Shown piece by piece: positions 1 through 7,288 of a stretch of DNA of 13,552 nucleotides. The DNA is from an uncultured Clostridiaceae bacterium (GTDB lineage Bacteria > Bacillota > Clostridia > TANB77 > CAG-508), in contig CATZDQ010000021.1 of assembly GCA_958417695.1 (NCBI GenBank), forward strand, positions 1-13,552. Direction: 5' to 3'. Position numbers and translations under genes: made by a program. Below the pieces are notes generated by a model. It was not told where the DNA came from, ran no database searches, and worked only from the letters and a program-made list of their open reading frames with translations. Position 1 is the first letter of the stretch. Every line of letters begins with the position of its first letter.

Positions 1-217
1 GCCAATATGCCTTTTTTCCTTCTAAACTATTTTCAAATGTACAAATTTCTAGCTTATCACCTTCTTGCAACTTATATCTTAAGTCTTTTACTTCTCCATT
101 TACTTTTCCACAACAAGCATTTCTAGCTAGGCCTTCACTAATTTGTTTTGCAGCTTCTATTACTGCACTTCCTTCTGGTATGTCTACATATGAGCCGTCT
201 TTTAATTCTACTTTCAT
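1..217 (-). CDS. thrS: Threonine--tRNA ligase, N-terminal TGS domain (partial, runs off the left edge)
   Basis: Threonyl-tRNA synthetase charges tRNA-Thr with threonine in the cytoplasm. Only the first 72 codons lie in the window. They read as the small beta-grasp TGS domain that opens ThrS: MKVELKDGSYVDIPEGS, then SEGLARNACCGKVNGEV and a segment ending in GDKLEICTF. The SEGLARNA-x4-KVNGE stretch is highly characteristic of ThrS; other TGS proteins (RelA/SpoT, Obg-like GTPases) lack it. The editing, catalytic and anticodon-binding domains would lie beyond position 1. The ATG at 217-215 is preceded by a strong GGAGG at about 225-229. The upstream T-box leader with a Thr specifier independently supports the identity. 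Confidence 0.93.
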   Translation of the reverse strand, partial: MKVELKDGSYVDIPEGSAVIEAAKQISEGLARNACCGKVNGEVKDLRYKLQEGDKLEICTFENSLEGKKAYW

Positions 218-240
218 GATTATATTCCTCCTTTTTCTTT

Positions 241-497
241 TTTATTTTATAATAGAAAAAACTCCTATTGGTATTTTCTATATTTTTACCAATAGGAGTG
301 CATTTATTACACGGTTCCATCCTTATTTTTAACTTTATTCTACTTTTAACGCAAGTTCTACGTCTAGTTTTTTCTAGAAACAATGAGGTAGTTTTTCAAA
401 TCTGTTTATCTAGATTAGCTTTCAGTCGCTGACCAATCCTCCCTTTTGACAACCTTGATTTTACTTTGTCTCATTTTTGTCTTTTTTATTCATCTGT
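241..497 (-). promoter_or_regulatory. T-box riboswitch leader of thrS (Thr, specifier ACC)
   Basis: The leader binds uncharged tRNA-Thr and prevents termination upstream of thrS. Read on the minus strand, the base of Stem I is a 7-bp helix (GAGACAA at 472-466 with UUGUUUC at 383-377). An AGUA loop-E element follows at 465-462. Facing it is the specifier ACC (389-387), a Thr codon. The T-box proper is AAGGAUGGAACCGUGU at 324-309, containing the 7-nt UGGAACC bulge. AGGA and GUG of this element can pair with UCCU and CAC just downstream (about 302-296), which is the antiterminator. That pairing competes with the terminator hairpin. The middle part of the leader (Stems II/III) I did not fold in detail. 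Confidence 0.9.
253..299 (-). terminator. Intrinsic terminator of the thrS T-box
   Basis: On the minus strand a perfect 13-bp inverted repeat (299-287 with 273-261, arms ACTCCTATTGGTA / TACCAATAGGAGT) is followed by a run of six T residues and then a T-rich tail. Its 5' arm overlaps the bases that would pair with the T-box in the antiterminator, as expected for conditional termination. Confidence 0.92.
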
Positions 498-501
498 TAC
501 T

Positions 502-529
502 ATTATACAACTTTTCTGAAATTAGTCAA
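502..529 (-). promoter_or_regulatory. Sigma-A promoter of thrS
   Basis: TTGACT (-35, 529-524) and a perfect TATAAT (-10, 507-502) are separated by 16 bp. The predicted transcription start is near 495, about 23 nt before Stem I of the T-box. The -35 box lies only 9 bp beyond the stop codon of the preceding gene. Confidence 0.85.
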
Positions 530-538
530 TAGTTTTTT

Positions 539-2047
539 CTACTGATTTACATTTTGTCCATCTGTGCCCATATGATCTTGTTGCATAGGATTTTGTACTA
601 CAGATGCAAGTCCAACCATTTGTAATTTTTGATTAAATAAATAGGCTATTCTTTCTGTTAAAGCGGTGATTAATTGATTTAATTGGTCTGTTCCATAATC
701 ATTTAATATGGCACAATTGGTATTATCAATTTTTATCATATCTGTTACTTCTTCTACAAATTTCATTTCTTGTGTATACGAAAGGGTTGTCTCATTTCCA
801 TTGTCTGTTACTACACAATCCCAATTAGTGGTTAAACTATTTTGGGAAGCTGCTCCATTATGGGTAATTGTTAAATCTATTTGTGTTTCTTCATCTACAC
901 TTATATGGATATGATTTATCGTTTGTAACGCTGCACTTGTTTGAGAAAATTCTATTTTAGCTTGTGTATAAGTGTCATCTGCAGATAAATTTTCTAAGGT
1001 AACCGTATAGGTCTTGGTATCCTTTTCTTTACGATAATCCATACTCATCTTTATCTGATTTTTTACAATCACTTCTGTTAAAACAGCTTCTCCTTTATAG
1101 GCATATACAACAAAACTAATACCTTCTGTATTACCATTTTGTGCTTTTTGTTCACAGTTTTTTATCCAACCATCTATGGTGGTATTGAATTGATTAATGT
1201 TTGTATAATTCTCACCCAATCCGATTGCTTTTGCTTTAGTTGTTACTAAATTTAGGGTTATGCTATCTTGTTTTAAAGTTTCTAATAGTTGTGCTATAAC
1301 GGTATAAAACTCTGCACCAGTTAAGTCTAAACGATAGGCAGTTGTTACATAGTCCACACCATTTTTTTGAATAGTTAAATCTGCTTGTTTCGTATAGTTT
1401 GCTTTTGCTATCTTTTCTTGTAACACTGGTAAATAGGTATCTGCTATATGTTCTTTTTCTTCTTGTGTAAGATTTAATAAGTTATAAAAATCTATACTAG
1501 TTAAACTATCGGATATGTCTACTTGTGATTGTGCCCCTGTTAATTTTTGCATAAAAGCTTTTAGATTTTCATTTCTAACACCTACATAAGCAGTTACCAC
1601 TTCATCTGACTTCAATCCATATATAGTATCATTGGCTGCATAGTCTAAATTAAAAAGTTGTAAATTACCATATTCTATCTTTATATTCGTATTATTCAAA
1701 GCTTCTAATGAATCTACTTTTCCGGCTACCGTCATCTTTAAATTTGGCAATACATTTTGTAGTCTTTTAGTTTGTTCATTGTCTTCTTCTGCAGAGTAAT
1801 CTAAGCTTAAAGTCCCATCTACCGTATATGCTTTTTGCTGTTTTAATTTATCTACATCAGATAGTTGAGTACTTTTTTCTAGTTTTAGGTCTTCTAGTGC
1901 TTGTCCCATATATTGATAAAATAATGTTTGATTCGATTTAAATAAGTCGGTAAAGAAATAGGCAAAAACGCCTCCTGCTGCTAATAAAATGACAACAATC
2001 ACAATCACTACCGTAATGATAATGGCTTTCTTCTTTCCATAATACAT
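539..2047 (-). CDS. Membrane-anchored extracytoplasmic protein of unknown function (502 aa)
   Basis: I do not recognise this family with certainty. The N-terminus is MYYGKKK followed by one strongly hydrophobic segment (about residues 8-31) with no convincing cleavage site or lipobox, so it probably acts as an uncleaved signal anchor with the remaining ~470 residues outside the cell. That part alternates polar and hydrophobic residues in a beta-rich pattern (for example KTYTVTLENLSADD and IHISVDEETQIDLTIT). It has two Cys residues, at C300 and near C410, plus a third near C450, and ends in a low-complexity Gln/Asn/Met tail. The start is firm: GGAGG sits 8 nt before the ATG and lies inside the last codons of rlmB, with one base between rlmB's stop and this ATG. 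It is therefore translationally coupled to rlmB. A lipid- or glycan-handling role would be speculation. Confidence 0.8.
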   Translation of the reverse strand: MYYGKKKAIIITVVIVIVVILLAAGGVFAYFFTDLFKSNQTLFYQYMGQALEDLKLEKSTQLSDVDKLKQQKAYTVDGTLSLDYSAEEDNEQTKRLQNVLPNLKMTVAGKVDSLEALNNTNIKIEYGNLQLFNLDYAANDTIYGLKSDEVVTAYVGVRNENLKAFMQKLTGAQSQVDISDSLTSIDFYNLLNLTQEEKEHIADTYLPVLQEKIAKANYTKQADLTIQKNGVDYVTTAYRLDLTGAEFYTVIAQLLETLKQDSITLNLVTTKAKAIGLGENYTNINQFNTTIDGWIKNCEQKAQNGNTEGISFVVYAYKGEAVLTEVIVKNQIKMSMDYRKEKDTKTYTVTLENLSADDTYTQAKIEFSQTSAALQTINHIHISVDEETQIDLTITHNGAASQNSLTTNWDCVVTDNGNETTLSYTQEMKFVEEVTDMIKIDNTNCAILNDYGTDQLNQLITALTERIAYLFNQKLQMVGLASVVQNPMQQDHMGTDGQNVNQ

Positions 2048-2048
2048 A

Positions 2049-2816
2049 TTAATTTCCTCCTTTATTTTTTAACTTTTGTTTTAATGCTTCATATATCACA
2101 ATTCCTGCCGAAACAGAAGCATTTAAAGATGTGATTTTCCCCTGCATTGGTATCTTTACTAAAAAATCGCAATTTTCTTTTACTAAACGGCTCATACCAA
2201 ATCCTTCGCTGCCTATTACAATAGCAATCGGTCCTGTATAATCTTGCTTATCATAATAAGTTGATGTTTGCATATCTGTTCCGCAAATCCACAAACCTTG
2301 TTCTTTTAAATACGTTATCGTCTTGGTTAAATTTTCTACTCTTGCTATTTTCATAAATTCTACAGCCCCGGCTGAAGTTTTCTCTACGGTGCTATTGACT
2401 AATGCTGCTCGTCTTTTAGGAATAATGATACCATGTACACCTGCTGTTTCTGCCGTTCTAATAATAGAGCCTAAATTATGTGGATCTTCTATGCCATCTA
2501 GTATCACCACAAAGGGGTCTTCTTGTCTAGCCTTTGCTTCTTCTAAAATATCCTCTACTTCACAATAAGCAAATGGTGGCACAATGGCAATGACGCCTTG
2601 ATGGTTTTGTGTTTGAGCTATCTGTTGAATTTTATTTTTTTGCATCTCTACGACTAATACTTTTTGTTCCTTAGCCATAGCTATAATTTTATAAATAGAA
2701 CCATGTTTTTCTCCTGCTTGTACATAAATTTTATTAATATCTCTTCCTGATTCTAATAAAGCCATTACCGCATTTCTACCTTCTACTTGGTCTTGTGTTT
2801 CTTCTTTATCTGCCAT
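2049..2816 (-). CDS. rlmB: 23S rRNA (guanosine-2'-O-)-methyltransferase RlmB (TrmH/SpoU family)
   Basis: This is a SAM-dependent methyltransferase of the trefoil-knot SPOUT class; RlmB methylates the 2'-O of a P-loop guanosine in 23S rRNA (G2251 in E. coli numbering). The 255-residue length is normal. The substrate-binding N-domain opens with VEGRNAVMALL (11-21). SpoU motif 1 is DGIEDPHNLGSIIRTAE (107-123) with catalytic-type N114 and R120. Motif 2 is IGSEGFGMS (201-209). Motif 3 is IPMQGKITSLNASVSAGI (222-239), which forms the knot. An AAAGGA lies about 11 nt before the ATG. The gene sits 38 bp after the glycosyltransferase gene and its end carries the ribosome-binding site of the next gene. 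Other TrmH-type RNA 2'-O-methyltransferases are the only realistic alternative. Confidence 0.93.
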   Translation of the reverse strand: MADKEETQDQVEGRNAVMALLESGRDINKIYVQAGEKHGSIYKIIAMAKEQKVLVVEMQKNKIQQIAQTQNHQGVIAIVPPFAYCEVEDILEEAKARQEDPFVVILDGIEDPHNLGSIIRTAETAGVHGIIIPKRRAALVNSTVEKTSAGAVEFMKIARVENLTKTITYLKEQGLWICGTDMQTSTYYDKQDYTGPIAIVIGSEGFGMSRLVKENCDFLVKIPMQGKITSLNASVSAGIVIYEALKQKLKNKGGN

Positions 2817-2854
2817 CTTTTACAAAATCCTTTCTTTTTTTGATTTCTTTAGTT

Positions 2855-4471
2855 TTATTTTTCTACTAATTCTCTTCTGGTCTTATAATAAATCTCATAT
2901 TCTACTGTGTTTAATGTATAAAGTTCCATCGAAAATCCTTTATCCTCTAGCATCTGCTTTGCTATTTGATAATAGTTTCCTTCAGCCAAATGTGCTCTGT
3001 CAAAAATATAAACTTTATCTTCTTGTATATTATCAAAATCAAAATAGATAAAACTATATTTTCCATATTGTGCTATTTTCCCTGTATCGATTTGACAAGT
3101 TGCACAAAAATCATATGGAGAAATCGGATGTTCTACCATTTGATAAATATATGGTTCAAAGGAGATAAAAGCACCCCAAATAGCATTATTTTCAAAATGT
3201 TCATCTGCATATTGTACCACTGTACTAATCGTACTGTTGTACATAATATTTTTATCTGCTTTGTAAAAGAAAAAGTAAAAACTTTGAAAAGCTACAAATA
3301 AAATCATATACACCATTATTATTGGTACTACTAAACTTTTTGCCTTCTTCATAACAAACCAAATACCTATTGCTGAAAAATATAAAATGGAAATAACAAT
3401 AGAATTCATTTTATAAGTGACGATACTCTCAACTAACAATAATCCTATTATAGAAAGCAAATTGATGAAAAACACCATATGGACATCTAATTTTTTCTCA
3501 CGTATATGTTGAAAGCTTTCTTTTATACTAACCACTAAACCGATTACAAAAAATATACCTGTTATGTAATAGTAATTTCCAAAAATCTGATTACCATCAT
3601 CTCCAATAAAATATTGTGTTTTTATTGCAAATATAGATTTTAGAATTGCTACTATATTGGGACCTATATTTTTTATAGCTATTTCATGAGCTCTGAAACC
3701 AAATAACTTTGGAAAAGAAAACATTAAAAAATGGGATGTTTCTATAATACCTGCATTATATAATAAAAATAGCAAAATCGGAATTGCCAGTAGTATAATG
3801 GGTATGGCTAAACAAATGATATCACTTATTTTTGCTTTCCTAATATATAGCAAATACGTCGATATGCCTATCATGTAAATCGGTAATACCAACAAAGAAA
3901 GTATATAGGTATAGATTGAAATGCCAAAGAGGATACCAGCTACTAAATATTCCCATTTTTTATTTGCTTCTAATAATAGATAGGTACCTAGTAGCATAAA
4001 GGTAGCTAGCAAATTACAATCTAAAGCATATCTAGATTGTGTAAAAGTAAATGGCACTATGGCAATGAGTACAGAAAGTAAAATAGCTACTGTTTTATTT
4101 TTCCATCTGCTAGTTATCAAATAGGCTATCCATAAGTAGAGTATAGAAAATAAAACCGCAATTATCCTTACCCAAAATAATTGATAGCCAAATATTTTCA
4201 CAAAAACGCTAGCTAAGATAGTATATAAGACACTCTGTCCACCACCAAAGTTAGTTAAGTACACTGGATTGGCATATAAATATCTATCTACCCCATAATT
4301 TGCAAAACAATAAGCATCATACATGATTCCCGCTTCATCCACATGTTTCGCATTGGGTATTTGTTCTAAACCGATTACTCTAGTTATAAAGGCAATTGCT
4401 AATATGCATAAAATTATCTTTTTACTGTTTTTCTCTATAAATTCTTCTATTGATATTTCTATTTTTTTCAT
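2855..4471 (-). CDS. Polytopic GT-C type glycosyltransferase (ArnT/PMT-like, GT39/GT83 fold)
   Basis: This 538-residue integral membrane protein shows about ten or more hydrophobic segments between residues 18 and 410, then a soluble C-terminal part (about 415-538) predicted to be extracytoplasmic. The first external loop has HVDEAGIMYDAYCFANYG with an Asp-Glu pair (D45, E46) just after the first membrane segment. This is the position of the catalytic/metal acidic residues in GT-C enzymes that use polyprenyl-phosphate sugars. RYALDCNLLATFMLLGTYLL is a second family-typical segment. Such enzymes transfer a sugar from a lipid carrier to lipid, polymer or protein outside the membrane; donor and acceptor here are unknown. 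The ATG is preceded by a modest TGGGGA at 5-nt spacing, 30 bp after lepA. The family assignment rests on topology and the DE loop, not on a full motif set. Confidence 0.72.
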   Translation of the reverse strand: MKKIEISIEEFIEKNSKKIILCILAIAFITRVIGLEQIPNAKHVDEAGIMYDAYCFANYGVDRYLYANPVYLTNFGGGQSVLYTILASVFVKIFGYQLFWVRIIAVLFSILYLWIAYLITSRWKNKTVAILLSVLIAIVPFTFTQSRYALDCNLLATFMLLGTYLLLEANKKWEYLVAGILFGISIYTYILSLLVLPIYMIGISTYLLYIRKAKISDIICLAIPIILLAIPILLFLLYNAGIIETSHFLMFSFPKLFGFRAHEIAIKNIGPNIVAILKSIFAIKTQYFIGDDGNQIFGNYYYITGIFFVIGLVVSIKESFQHIREKKLDVHMVFFINLLSIIGLLLVESIVTYKMNSIVISILYFSAIGIWFVMKKAKSLVVPIIMVYMILFVAFQSFYFFFYKADKNIMYNSTISTVVQYADEHFENNAIWGAFISFEPYIYQMVEHPISPYDFCATCQIDTGKIAQYGKYSFIYFDFDNIQEDKVYIFDRAHLAEGNYYQIAKQMLEDKGFSMELYTLNTVEYEIYYKTRRELVEK

Positions 4472-4501
4472 TTTTTCCCCATTTAAAAATGATTTTTCTT
4501 T

Positions 4502-6313
4502 TTATTCTTCATCTAATTTTAATACAGATAAAAAAGCTTCTTGTGGTATATCTACATTACCAATTTGTCTCATTTTCTTCTTGCCTTTTTTTTGCTTTTC
4601 TAATAGCTTTTTCTTTCTGGTAATATCTCCACCATAACATTTAGCTAGTACATCTTTTCTCATAGCTGAGATAGTTTCTCTAGCAATAATCTTTCCACCA
4701 ATTACTGCTTGAATCGGAATACTAAATAATTGCCTTGGTATAACTTCTTTTAGCTTTTCTACCATTTTCTTTCCTCGATTGTAAGCAGAATCTTTGTGTA
4801 CTATAAAAGATAGAGCATCTACACTCTCACCATTTACCCAAATATCTAATTTGACTAGTTCTGACCTTCTATATTCTTTCATTTCATAATCAAAAGAAGC
4901 ATATCCTTTGGTTCTAGATTTTAACTGGTCGAAGAAGTCATAAATAATTTCATTTAATGGCATCTCATATACTAAAGTGACTCTCGTTTCATCTAGGTAT
5001 TTCATATCTAAATAAATACCACGTCTATTTTGACAGATTTCCATGATATTTCCAACATACTCTTTTGGCGTTAATATCTGTGCCGTTACGAATGGTTCTT
5101 CCATATAGGCTATATCATTTGGTGCTGGTAAGTCTGACGGATTGTATAGTTCCATTATTTCACCATCTGTTTGATATACTTTATAAATAACAGATGGAGA
5201 GGTGGTAATTAAACTTAAGTCAAATTCTCTATCTAATCTTTCTTCTATAATCTCTAAATGTAATAAGCCTAAAAAGCCACAGCGAAAGCCGAATCCTAAT
5301 GCATTAGAAGTTTCTGCTTCATATTCTAAAGCTGCATCATTTAATTTTAATTTTTCTAAAGCTACTTTTAGATTTTCATAATCACTACCATCTATTGGAT
5401 ATAGTCCACAATAAACCATCGGATTTACTTTTTTATAACCGGGTAGTGGTTCTGGTGCAGGCCTTTGTTTTAAAGTAACCGTATCTCCTACACGAATATC
5501 TGATAAGTTCTTGATACTAGCTGCTATATAACCAACTTCTCCTGCTTCTAAGCTATCACATGGTTCATAGGTTCCTGGTTCAAAATGTCCTACTTCTGTT
5601 ACGGTAAATGTTTTTTTAGAAGCCATTAATAAAATTTCATCTCCTACTTTTACCATACCATCTTTCACCCTCACATAAGCAATCGCACCTTTATAATCAT
5701 TATAAAGAGAATCAAAGATTAGACATTTTAAAGGTGCTTTATTTTCTCCAGTAGGTGCTGGCAAATCTGTCACAATTCTTTCTAACACTTCTTCCACATT
5801 TAAACCAGATTTAGCTGAAATGCAAGGCGCATCTTGTGCAGGTATTCCAATAATATCTTCTATTTCTGCTTTAACCTCTTCTGGTCTAGCATTTGGTAAA
5901 TCGATTTTATTAATAACTGGTAAAATCTCTAAATCATTATCTATGGCTAAATAGACATTGGCTAATGTCTGTGCTTCCACACCTTGGCTGCTATCTACTA
6001 CTAATATAGCGCCATCACAAGCTGCTAAACTTCTGGATACTTCATAGTTAAAATCCACATGTCCTGGGGTATCAATTAAATTAAATTCATAAACTTGTCC
6101 GTCTTTTGCTTGATACTTCATGCGAACAGCTTGTGATTTAATGGTAATTCCTCTTTCACGTTCTATATCCATATTGTCTAGCACTTGGCTTTCCATTTCT
6201 CTTTTAGATAAAACGCCTGTCATTTCAATTAATCTATCGGCTAAGGTTGACTTGCCATGGTCAATATGGGCTATAATACTAAAGTTTCGAATATATTTCT
6301 TTTTGTCTTCCAT
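4502..6313 (-). CDS. lepA: Elongation factor 4 (LepA, ribosome-associated translational GTPase)
   Basis: LepA/EF4 is a cytoplasmic GTPase that binds the ribosome and affects elongation or initiation quality. The GTPase motifs are intact: AHIDHGKST (15-23), RERGITIKS (52-60), DTPGHVDF (81-88), NKIDLP (135-140) and SAKSG near residue 171. Domain II, the EF-G-like domains, and the LepA-specific C-terminal domain follow; the latter shows CYGGDITRKKKLLEKQKKGK and GNVDIPQEAFLSVLK. At 603 residues the length is typical. AAGGAG lies about 7 nt before the ATG. A compact promoter lies at 6349-6377. It is the first gene of the apparent lepA-glycosyltransferase-rlmB-unknown unit. Confidence 0.97.
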   Translation of the reverse strand: MEDKKKYIRNFSIIAHIDHGKSTLADRLIEMTGVLSKREMESQVLDNMDIERERGITIKSQAVRMKYQAKDGQVYEFNLIDTPGHVDFNYEVSRSLAACDGAILVVDSSQGVEAQTLANVYLAIDNDLEILPVINKIDLPNARPEEVKAEIEDIIGIPAQDAPCISAKSGLNVEEVLERIVTDLPAPTGENKAPLKCLIFDSLYNDYKGAIAYVRVKDGMVKVGDEILLMASKKTFTVTEVGHFEPGTYEPCDSLEAGEVGYIAASIKNLSDIRVGDTVTLKQRPAPEPLPGYKKVNPMVYCGLYPIDGSDYENLKVALEKLKLNDAALEYEAETSNALGFGFRCGFLGLLHLEIIEERLDREFDLSLITTSPSVIYKVYQTDGEIMELYNPSDLPAPNDIAYMEEPFVTAQILTPKEYVGNIMEICQNRRGIYLDMKYLDETRVTLVYEMPLNEIIYDFFDQLKSRTKGYASFDYEMKEYRRSELVKLDIWVNGESVDALSFIVHKDSAYNRGKKMVEKLKEVIPRQLFSIPIQAVIGGKIIARETISAMRKDVLAKCYGGDITRKKKLLEKQKKGKKKMRQIGNVDIPQEAFLSVLKLDEE

Positions 6314-6348
6314 TTTTTCTCCTTTTGTCTTGCTTTTCTTATGTGCTT

Positions 6349-6377
6349 ATTTTATCACAGTCATTTTTTAAAAGCAA
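6349..6377 (-). promoter_or_regulatory. Promoter of the lepA operon
   Basis: TTGCTT (-35, 6377-6372) and TAAAAT (-10, 6354-6349) are separated by 17 bp. A TG one base before the -10 makes it an extended -10 element (TGATAAAAT). The -35 begins directly next to the T-run of the terminator of the preceding gene. Confidence 0.75.
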
Positions 6378-6378
6378 G

Positions 6379-6400
6379 AAAAAACGTCCACAAGGACGTC
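6379..6400 (-). terminator. Intrinsic terminator after the DUF4190-like gene
   Basis: On the minus strand, ACGTCC-TTGT-GGACGT forms a 6-bp GC-containing stem with a 4-nt loop, followed directly by six T residues (6384-6379). It lies 36 bp after the stop of the small membrane protein gene and immediately before the lepA promoter. Confidence 0.85.
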
Positions 6401-6435
6401 TCTTCTTAAAATTTTATCGTTTATTTTAATAGAAA

Positions 6436-6774
6436 TTAAATTTCATTTTCATATTCAGCATAAATAGAATTTAAAGTTTCTTGATAAGTCGTATTTAAAG
6501 CTTCGTCTATGTCATTACCATAAGTATCTATCACTTCTTTTGCAGCTATACCAAATATAGATATCCAAAATATGATAAACACGATGGCAATAGAAGACAA
6601 TACTGTTCCTGCAATAGACATGCCTTTTGGTTGTTTTTCCTTATTTTTCTTTACAATATCTACTATACCTAGAATTAAACCAACAATAGCTGGTACAAAA
6701 GCAATTGCACCAATAACTGGTATAAAACCTATAACAATAGAGATAATTCCTAAAACTAATGCGGCAACACCCAT
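6436..6774 (-). CDS. Small DUF4190-like membrane protein (112 aa)
   Basis: The protein begins GVAALVLGIISIVIGFIP and continues with a Gly/Ala/Ile-rich hydrophobic pair (about residues 3-41), a short KKNKEKQPKG linker, and a further hydrophobic helix (about 52-76). It ends in an acidic soluble tail (about 77-112, ending AEYENEI). The A-x-LVLGI-x-S opening, the GLILGIVDI segment and the helix-KK-linker-helix layout match DUF4190-type proteins, whose function is unknown. It has an excellent AAGGAGG ribosome-binding site 7 nt before the ATG, a near-perfect own promoter, and a terminator, so it can be expressed alone. Readthrough from dxs-ylmH is also possible because no terminator is seen upstream. 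Confidence 0.75.
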   Translation of the reverse strand: MGVAALVLGIISIVIGFIPVIGAIAFVPAIVGLILGIVDIVKKNKEKQPKGMSIAGTVLSSIAIVFIIFWISIFGIAAKEVIDTYGNDIDEALNTTYQETLNSIYAEYENEI

Positions 6775-6805
6775 TTTTTATTCCTCCTTTTTATTTTCTG
6801 CCTTT

Positions 6806-6835
6806 ATTATAGAGGATATTTTGTGTATTTGTCAA
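6806..6835 (-). promoter_or_regulatory. Consensus sigma-A promoter of the DUF4190-like gene
   Basis: A perfect TTGACA (-35, 6835-6830) and a perfect TATAAT (-10, 6811-6806) are separated by 18 bp. The -35 starts 7 bp after the ylmH stop codon. This is the closest match to consensus in the window and suggests strong constitutive transcription. Confidence 0.9.
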
Positions 6836-6841
6836 TAACCT

Positions 6842-7288
6842 TTATATCCATTTTTCGACTTTTACAAACAAATTTCCTTTTTTGGTAGTTCCACTGATTT
6901 GTTTAATTTGGAATTTTCCCTTTCCCCTAATTGTTATAAAATCCTCTTCTTGTACTTCTTTAGCAGGTTTAGTAACTAAAATCGCATTTAAAAATACTCT
7001 TTCTTGTTCTAATAGCATATTGGCTTTACTTCTAGAAGCCTGTATCAATTCTGCAATAATCGCATCTATACGCATAGAAGGGATGATAATCGTGATTTCT
7101 TCTTTGGGAATTTCTATCTTTTTTATTTCTTCTAAAGAAATACGCTCTATTTTAGTTTTTTGAAATCTAGTTAACTGTGTCAAATGCGTTTCCACAAACT
7201 TTATCATGTCTGGGCACAGCAAGATATCTGCCCCTTCCTTATCCACTAAAATATCTCCTACCTTTTCTCTTTTGATTCCTAATTTCAT
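6842..7288 (-). CDS. ylmH: YlmH C-terminal part with S4 RNA-binding domain (separated by a frameshift)
   Basis: This frame carries the central and C-terminal parts of YlmH, an S4-domain protein of Gram-positive bacteria encoded near division genes in Bacillus and implicated in ribosome-associated quality control. Diagnostic stretches are KLGIKREKVGDILVD at the start, then the S4 domain: MRIDAIIAELIQASRSKAN with VFLNAILVTKPAKEV and ITIRGKGKF, ending in TTKKGNLFVKVEKWI. By family comparison the ATG at 7288-7286 is not the natural start. The same frame continues upstream as GGA-GCA-CTG, giving the conserved GALM, which should be fused to the upstream half. GGAG lies 6 nt before this ATG, so separate translation of an S4-only product is conceivable but may be fortuitous. 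Confidence 0.85.
   Translation of the reverse strand: MKLGIKREKVGDILVDKEGADILLCPDMIKFVETHLTQLTRFQKTKIERISLEEIKKIEIPKEEITIIIPSMRIDAIIAELIQASRSKANMLLEQERVFLNAILVTKPAKEVQEEDFITIRGKGKFQIKQISGTTKKGNLFVKVEKWI

Noticed and set aside
138..383. 81-residue minus-strand open frame across the thrS leader
   Set aside because: It overlaps the T-box, its terminator and the thrS start; its composition is Lys/Arg-rich noise and it has no family resemblance.
4323..4637. 104-residue plus-strand open frame over the lepA end and glycosyltransferase start
   Set aside because: A complementary-strand shadow of two well-supported genes; no ribosome-binding site and Phe/Ser-rich low-complexity translation.
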